Shown here: positions 45,596-48,938 of the stretch, one piece after another
Numbering within the stretch: the first letter of the stretch is position 1
How the letters are laid out: every line of letters starts with the position of its first letter
IMG/VR virus record: IMGVR_UViG_3300041583_000259
Coordinates: 1 to 48,938 of that record
Direction: 5' to 3' (one strand)
DNA: 48,938 nucleotides
Source: a virus
Translations under genes and position numbers: made by a program
The notes under the pieces: model-generated
The model's input: the letters and a program-made list of their open reading frames with translations, nothing else
What the model was told of the DNA's origin: nothing
Databases searched by the model: none

Positions 45596-45987
45596 GAGTT
45601 ATCCCACGCAGTGTTATTGCTAACAATCGTGAAACTGTCGTAGGAGTCCTCAAGGGCATCCTTGTCAGCCTCTTGCCTAAGCATTAAGGCCTGCGCCCTA
45701 AGCTCCGCAGCCAGCTTGGCACCATCTGTCTTGAGGTCATCAGTTGAGATAACCTTGTTGATCAACGCTTCGCTGGTGGCAAGCACAAGCTTGGCCTGAG
45801 CAGCTGCCCGCTTTACGTTAGTTCCGTAAAGGCTCAGGAAGGCTTGGATCTGTGAGTCATTAAAGATGTACTCAGCAGATGCCGAGGGGTTGGCTAGGTT
45901 GCTTAGTTGATCCGTATCGGGAATTAGTAGGCGAACCTGCCCGATAGCAGTCGAGTAGTCTGGTGGTGTAACATCCGTTAATGGCAT
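45586..45987 (-). CDS. Head-tail adaptor protein
   Basis: A 133-residue helical protein in the first connector slot. TAIGQVRLLIPDTDQ, then EYIFNDSQIQAFLSLYGTNV and RAAAQAKLVLATSEALINKV match the gp6-like adaptors that bind the portal. The ATG lies 6 nt after a TACAAT box without a ribosome site, so the connector operon probably starts as a leaderless transcript after the fibre cassette. Confidence 0.8.
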   Translation of the reverse strand: MPLTDVTPPDYSTAIGQVRLLIPDTDQLSNLANPSASAEYIFNDSQIQAFLSLYGTNVKRAAAQAKLVLATSEALINKVISTDDLKTDGAKLAAELRAQALMLRQEADKDALEDSYDSFTIVSNNTAWDNSWL

Positions 45988-45993
45988 AACTCT

Positions 45994-45999
45994 ATTGTA
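45994..45999 (-). promoter_or_regulatory. -10 box (TACAAT) of a leaderless promoter
   Basis: GATACAAT on the minus strand ends 6 nt before the adaptor gene's ATG. It restarts transcription at the head-tail connector module. Confidence 0.65.
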
Positions 46000-46007
46000 T
46001 CAGGATG

Positions 46008-46352
46008 CTATGGCGTATCGTACTGCACTGCTTCCCAGTCCCTAAGTTCTTCATTCCAAGAGTAGATTAGGTCATCTTCTGGGTAAGGAACAGGTGCTTC
46101 CCATTGTGCCGTTTCTTGAACTAGCAACCAAGAGTTAAAAGGTTGCGGCGGGATAAAGGCATCTAGCTCTGCGTCATAAGTAAATCCTATGCCAGCATAG
46201 TTCTTGCGAATGTTGCCGTTGTAGGAAGTCTTGACCCAAGTGCCACCTAAGTTTTCTATGAGCCAGTCGTAGCCCTCGTTAGGTGCATCATTATCTGTGA
46301 CTAGGACTCTAGTGACAATGTTGTTTTCGTCTAGTTCTGCAAAGTGTGCCAT
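46008..46352 (-). CDS. Small fibre-associated protein (PQPFxSW family)
   Basis: A 114-residue protein, paralog of the gene at 1557-1898: N-terminal AELDENNIVTRVLVTDND, central PPQPFNSW, then YSWNEELRDWEAV. Additional KNYAGIGFTYDAELDAFIPP is a form often seen in cyanophages and pelagiphages. It follows a glycine-rich fibre gene, as does its paralog's neighbourhood. GAGAGG is the ribosome site. Role unproven. Confidence 0.7.
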   Translation of the reverse strand: MAHFAELDENNIVTRVLVTDNDAPNEGYDWLIENLGGTWVKTSYNGNIRKNYAGIGFTYDAELDAFIPPQPFNSWLLVQETAQWEAPVPYPEDDLIYSWNEELRDWEAVQYDTP

Positions 46353-46367
46353 TTGTTGCCTCTCTGT

Positions 46368-48092
46368 TTACACATAAGGATACCTAATGATTACGATTCC
46401 AGATCCGCCCGCTCCACCAGTTTGATTGCTGCCTCGACCGCCGCCGCCACCGCCGCCAGTGTTGACTAGTCCTGGCGAACCAGCGCCGCTAACTGCTTCG
46501 TTATTGAATGAGCCACCGCCACCGCCTGGTATAATGTTTGGGCTAAAGTTCGGCGAAGCGTTGTTTGTCCCCCTGCCTCCACCTGCAAACCAGCCTAAAG
46601 GCTGAGTCGTTCCGTTCGTGGAGTTAGTCCCTGAAGCTGGAAAATAACTTGAGAGGTCAATTCCAGTGCCACCTTCTCCACCAATAGTTGCTGAGGCGCT
46701 ATCCTCTCCTACACCGCCAGCACCACCACCGCCACCGCCTGGCCACCCTGCGTTCTGTCGAAATATTGCTGACCCTCCGCTGTTACCTTGGCCAGAAGTT
46801 CCTGAGCCACCTGAACCTGTCCCACTCGTAGGGGTAGCGCCGCCACCGCCAGAACCCCCACTAGCGCCAGACGTTAAGCCGTTATTGCTGTTATTCATGT
46901 TGAACCCGCCCGCCCTACCGCCGCCGATTGAAGTCAACCCAAAAGCGGAAGAGTTTTGGCCATTAGAAGAACTTGATGGACCGTCTCCACTCCCAGAACC
47001 GTTGCCACCTGCTCCTACTATTACTGAATAGCCTTGAAGGGTAATTGAGATGGGCGATGTGTTCAAATTTGTAAGAAGGCCACCAGCTCCGCCGCCGCCG
47101 CCGTGACGAGTTGAGCCACCGCCGCCACCTGCAACTATTAGATACTCAACGTCAGTTGGGTTTGCAGTAACAGTAAATGTGCCCGAAGAACTAAATACGT
47201 GAGTACGGAATCCGTTTGCATTTGTAACAGTTCCTCCAGTTGCTTCCATGTTTGGAGAGATAAAGGGATACCGAATAATTACTACGCCAGAGCCGCCTGC
47301 TCCGCCAGCTGGAGCGCCATCTCCTGTATTTGCAGAAGCTGCGGCTCCTGTAGACTTACCATTATTTCCGCCTGCTGAGTATAATGAACCATTTAGCCAA
47401 GTTTTTCCAGGACCAAAACCTGATACGTTACCGCCAGTAGCATTACCACCTGCGCCGCCACCACCGCCACCTGCCATCCCACCCCTTCCATTACCACCAA
47501 AGCCAGAGAGCCCGCCAGATTGGCCTTGAGTTGCGGAACCGCCAGAACCATAGGTTGTTCCATCATACCCACTGCCACCACCAGAACCACCATTAGAACC
47601 ATTCAAATTTGACCCACCGGCACCAAATCCACCGCCAATGCTTGTTGCAGTATCAAAAGCTGAGTTTACTCCATTAGTCCCTGTAGCGAAATTAGGAAAA
47701 GCCCCTGTGCCTCCTGCACCTATAGTCACTAAATAGCTTTTAATTGACGAGATTATGGTCCCTTGTAGATACCCACCACCGCCGCCGCCGCCAGCATTGT
47801 TATAATAACCACTTCCGCCACCGCCTGCAACTACTAAAACCTCAAGACTTCCCGAACCGCTAGTTACTGTAAAAGTCCCCGAGCTGGTAAACGTGTGAAT
47901 CCTGAAGTTGCCAGATTGAGTAATCGTGCCGCCTGTGGCTTGCATGTTTACAGGGGTTGCGGAATACCAAAGCTTCCAATCACCGCCGATTTTAGCCCAG
48001 CCCTCGGCTACCTCTTTCCAGCTACCGCCGATGCGGGCATGAACTATAGCAATGTCTTTATAGGTGTCAGAAACTCTTGCTTGTGCAGTCAT
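46368..48092 (-). CDS. Large glycine-rich fibre/adhesin with internal duplication
   Basis: A 574-residue protein. The N-terminal about 50 residues have a double unit with GGSWKEV and GGDWKLW. Then two homologous halves follow, each starting 'A-TGGT-T...F-H-F-SSGTFTVT...VLVVAGGGG' and ending 'GGSG-V/I-VIIRYP', with about 150 residues of Gly/Ser/Asn-rich loops between. Each half probably makes a beta sandwich carrying a polyglycine-II bundle. It is a candidate receptor-binding protein, and its loops would be hot spots of variation. It lies 1 bp after the stop of the upstream adaptor gene. Confidence 0.75.
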   Translation of the reverse strand: MTAQARVSDTYKDIAIVHARIGGSWKEVAEGWAKIGGDWKLWYSATPVNMQATGGTITQSGNFRIHTFTSSGTFTVTSGSGSLEVLVVAGGGGSGYYNNAGGGGGGGYLQGTIISSIKSYLVTIGAGGTGAFPNFATGTNGVNSAFDTATSIGGGFGAGGSNLNGSNGGSGGGSGYDGTTYGSGGSATQGQSGGLSGFGGNGRGGMAGGGGGGAGGNATGGNVSGFGPGKTWLNGSLYSAGGNNGKSTGAAASANTGDGAPAGGAGGSGVVIIRYPFISPNMEATGGTVTNANGFRTHVFSSSGTFTVTANPTDVEYLIVAGGGGGSTRHGGGGGAGGLLTNLNTSPISITLQGYSVIVGAGGNGSGSGDGPSSSSNGQNSSAFGLTSIGGGRAGGFNMNNSNNGLTSGASGGSGGGGATPTSGTGSGGSGTSGQGNSGGSAIFRQNAGWPGGGGGGAGGVGEDSASATIGGEGGTGIDLSSYFPASGTNSTNGTTQPLGWFAGGGRGTNNASPNFSPNIIPGGGGGSFNNEAVSGAGSPGLVNTGGGGGGGRGSNQTGGAGGSGIVIIRYPYV

Positions 48093-48093
48093 C

Positions 48094-48486
48094 TTATGCT
48101 GTGTACTTCAGCCAGACATCACCATCTGCACCGCCTGTAGGATCGGCAGTAGAGAGTGTGATGTTACGGACAACGTTCTGATCTGTGGCGGCAGTAGTCA
48201 CAGCGCCGTTAGTTTCAAGTACCCTAGCTTCTAGCTGGGTTTGTATGTTAGAAGTTACGCCGTCAGTGTGATTCAGTTCTACGGCAGTTGCAGTTACGTC
48301 GGTAATTTGAGACACTACATGATTGTGTGCACTTGGTGGAAACTCAGTTGGCTTATTAGTAACTGCATCATAGCTAATGCTTGCAATTACATTGTCAGCC
48401 CACACTGTGCCAGTCCAGCGGTATTGCACACTGCCGTGAATAAAGACCTGATTTAAGGTAGGTGTATCTGGAAGGTTAATCGACAT
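48094..48486 (-). CDS. Fibre adaptor-like protein
   Basis: A 130-residue protein. SINLPDTPTLNQVFIHGSVQ, then YRWTGTVW, matches the small N-terminal unit seen at 806-1564. It is followed by a PPSAHNHVVSQITD segment typical of fibre shafts and a C-terminal DPTGGADGDVWLKY strand. The start is 6 nt after a TACAAT box without a ribosome site, so the transcript is probably leaderless. Confidence 0.7.
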   Translation of the reverse strand: MSINLPDTPTLNQVFIHGSVQYRWTGTVWADNVIASISYDAVTNKPTEFPPSAHNHVVSQITDVTATAVELNHTDGVTSNIQTQLEARVLETNGAVTTAATDQNVVRNITLSTADPTGGADGDVWLKYTA

Positions 48487-48492
48487 GAATCT

Positions 48493-48498
48493 ATTGTA
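48493..48498 (-). promoter_or_regulatory. -10 box (TACAAT) of a leaderless promoter
   Basis: GATACAAT on the minus strand ends 6 nt before the ATG of the fibre adaptor-like gene, as at 45994 and 33688. Confidence 0.65.
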
Positions 48499-48524
48499 TC
48501 CTACTCTGGGAAGCTATAAATAGA

Positions 48525-48668
48525 CTATTCATCTAGATAACCATCCCAGGATCCAGTCTCGATATTCCAAACAAAATATTCTTCTTTTCCAGTTTCTTCG
48601 TTAATGATTGTGACTTTGCCAAATTTAGATGCAAGCTCTCTTGGCTCTCCTGCTGCTGCGAATTCCAT
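48525..48668 (-). CDS. Small hypothetical protein (47 residues)
   Basis: ATG 2 nt after the stop of the Cys-rich gene. The product, MEFAAAGEPRELASKFGKVT, then EYFVWNIETGSWDGYLDE, has a compact beta pattern. It fills a gap in the fibre operon and has a good composition, but no family was recognised. Confidence 0.5.
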   Translation of the reverse strand: MEFAAAGEPRELASKFGKVTIINEETGKEEYFVWNIETGSWDGYLDE

Positions 48669-48670
48669 AG

Positions 48671-48925
48671 TTACCCAGCCTTGTCCTTTTTATTGTTTAC
48701 TTCCACTGCTGACCACTTTCCCTCAGGGCATTCCGCATGAGGGAGCAGTGTCTTCATTTCCATAAAGCAACTACATATTGTGCACTGCTTTGTAAGGGAA
48801 GTAAGTTTGTCGCAGCTAAGACATTCTTTCATTCTTTGATCTTTTACTTTTGAGTCAACCCAACCTATGGTTGGGTTTAATAAGTCAATAGGCCTTGCTT
48901 TTCTCATGCTGATTACCTTATCCAT
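48671..48925 (-). CDS. Cys-rich zinc-binding small protein
   Basis: An 84-residue protein. The N-terminus is basic (ISMRKARPIDLLNP), then RMKECLSC, CTICSCFMEMKTLL and AECPEGKW. Six cysteines in 'CLSC...CTICSC...C' form a zinc-binding module. Proteins with this 'C-x2-C...C-x2-C-x-C-MExK-x-LL...CPEGKW' pattern recur near structural genes of cyanophages and other aquatic phages; function unknown. Its first 38 codons are repeated at bases 1-114 because of the contig overlap. Confidence 0.7.
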   Translation of the reverse strand: MDKVISMRKARPIDLLNPTIGWVDSKVKDQRMKECLSCDKLTSLTKQCTICSCFMEMKTLLPHAECPEGKWSAVEVNNKKDKAG

Positions 48926-48938
48926 ATTTGATTTATTT
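48812..48938. repeat. Terminal direct repeat, right copy (circular contig overlap)
   Basis: Exact copy of bases 1-127. Joining the two copies gives a circle of 48811 bases and restores an uninterrupted minus-strand gene order. The late operon runs from the fibrinogen-like fibre gene at the left end into the Cys-rich gene at the right end. Confidence 0.95.

Noticed and set aside
46660-47530. Proline-rich plus-strand open frames
   Set aside because: They are antisense shadows of glycine codons in the glycine-rich adhesin. No ribosome sites or family features.

Overview
The window is one complete, circular, siphovirus-like phage genome. Bases 1-127 are repeated exactly at 48812-48938. This is what a circular contig looks like when an assembler leaves a k-mer-sized overlap, so the unique genome is about 48.81 kb. 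Two adjacent WhiB-family genes, an r1t-type holin and an M23-LysM endolysin without outer-membrane spanins point to an actinobacterial host. The moderate GC content, cyanophage/pelagiphage-style fibre genes and metagenome-style contig suggest an uncultured aquatic (probably freshwater) actinobacterium. I found no integrase, recombinase or recognisable lysogeny repressor, so a lytic lifestyle is likely but not proven.

Layout. All virion and lysis genes form one minus-strand block. It starts near 13.95 kb, runs down to base 1, passes through the contig join and ends at 32.16 kb. In transcription order it holds an amidoligase-like gene, small genes, terminase small-subunit candidate, DUF3310 protein, large terminase, portal, protease/scaffold, DUF2190 decoration protein, major capsid protein and a NrdH-like redoxin. 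A roughly 8.5 kb cassette of collagen-like, glycine-rich and fibrinogen-like fibre proteins follows. After it come the head-tail connectors, tail terminator, major tail protein, tail chaperones with a -1 frameshift, tape measure, distal tail proteins, S74 fibre, lectin-like protein, endolysin and two holin-type membrane proteins. Placing the fibre cassette between the capsid gene and the connectors is unusual.

The plus-strand block (14.66-32.09 kb) is the takeover, replication and recombination region. It has a class II glutamine amidotransferase, many tightly packed small acidic proteins, a DEDDh exonuclease, an orphan beta-class DNA methyltransferase, an SF2 helicase, two WhiB proteins, a RecB-like nuclease, a Sak4-like ATPase, an ssDNA-binding-protein candidate, a primase-polymerase/helicase, a RuvC-like resolvase and a second DEDD exonuclease. 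No replicative DNA polymerase was seen. A perfect bidirectional terminator at 32098-32132 separates the two converging blocks.

The divergent control region (13.95-14.66 kb) contains direct repeats and promoters. A second non-coding region (15.97-16.33 kb) has a perfect DnaA box beside an AT-rich long hairpin and is the best origin candidate. The most unusual non-coding element is at 27634-27873, upstream of the primase. It combines a tRNA-like acceptor/T-arm minihelix, a 13-bp stem closing two hairpins, and a pyrimidine tract exactly complementary to the primase ribosome binding site. At least seven late genes start 5-6 nt after a TANNNT -10 box with no ribosome binding site, which suggests leaderless late transcripts.
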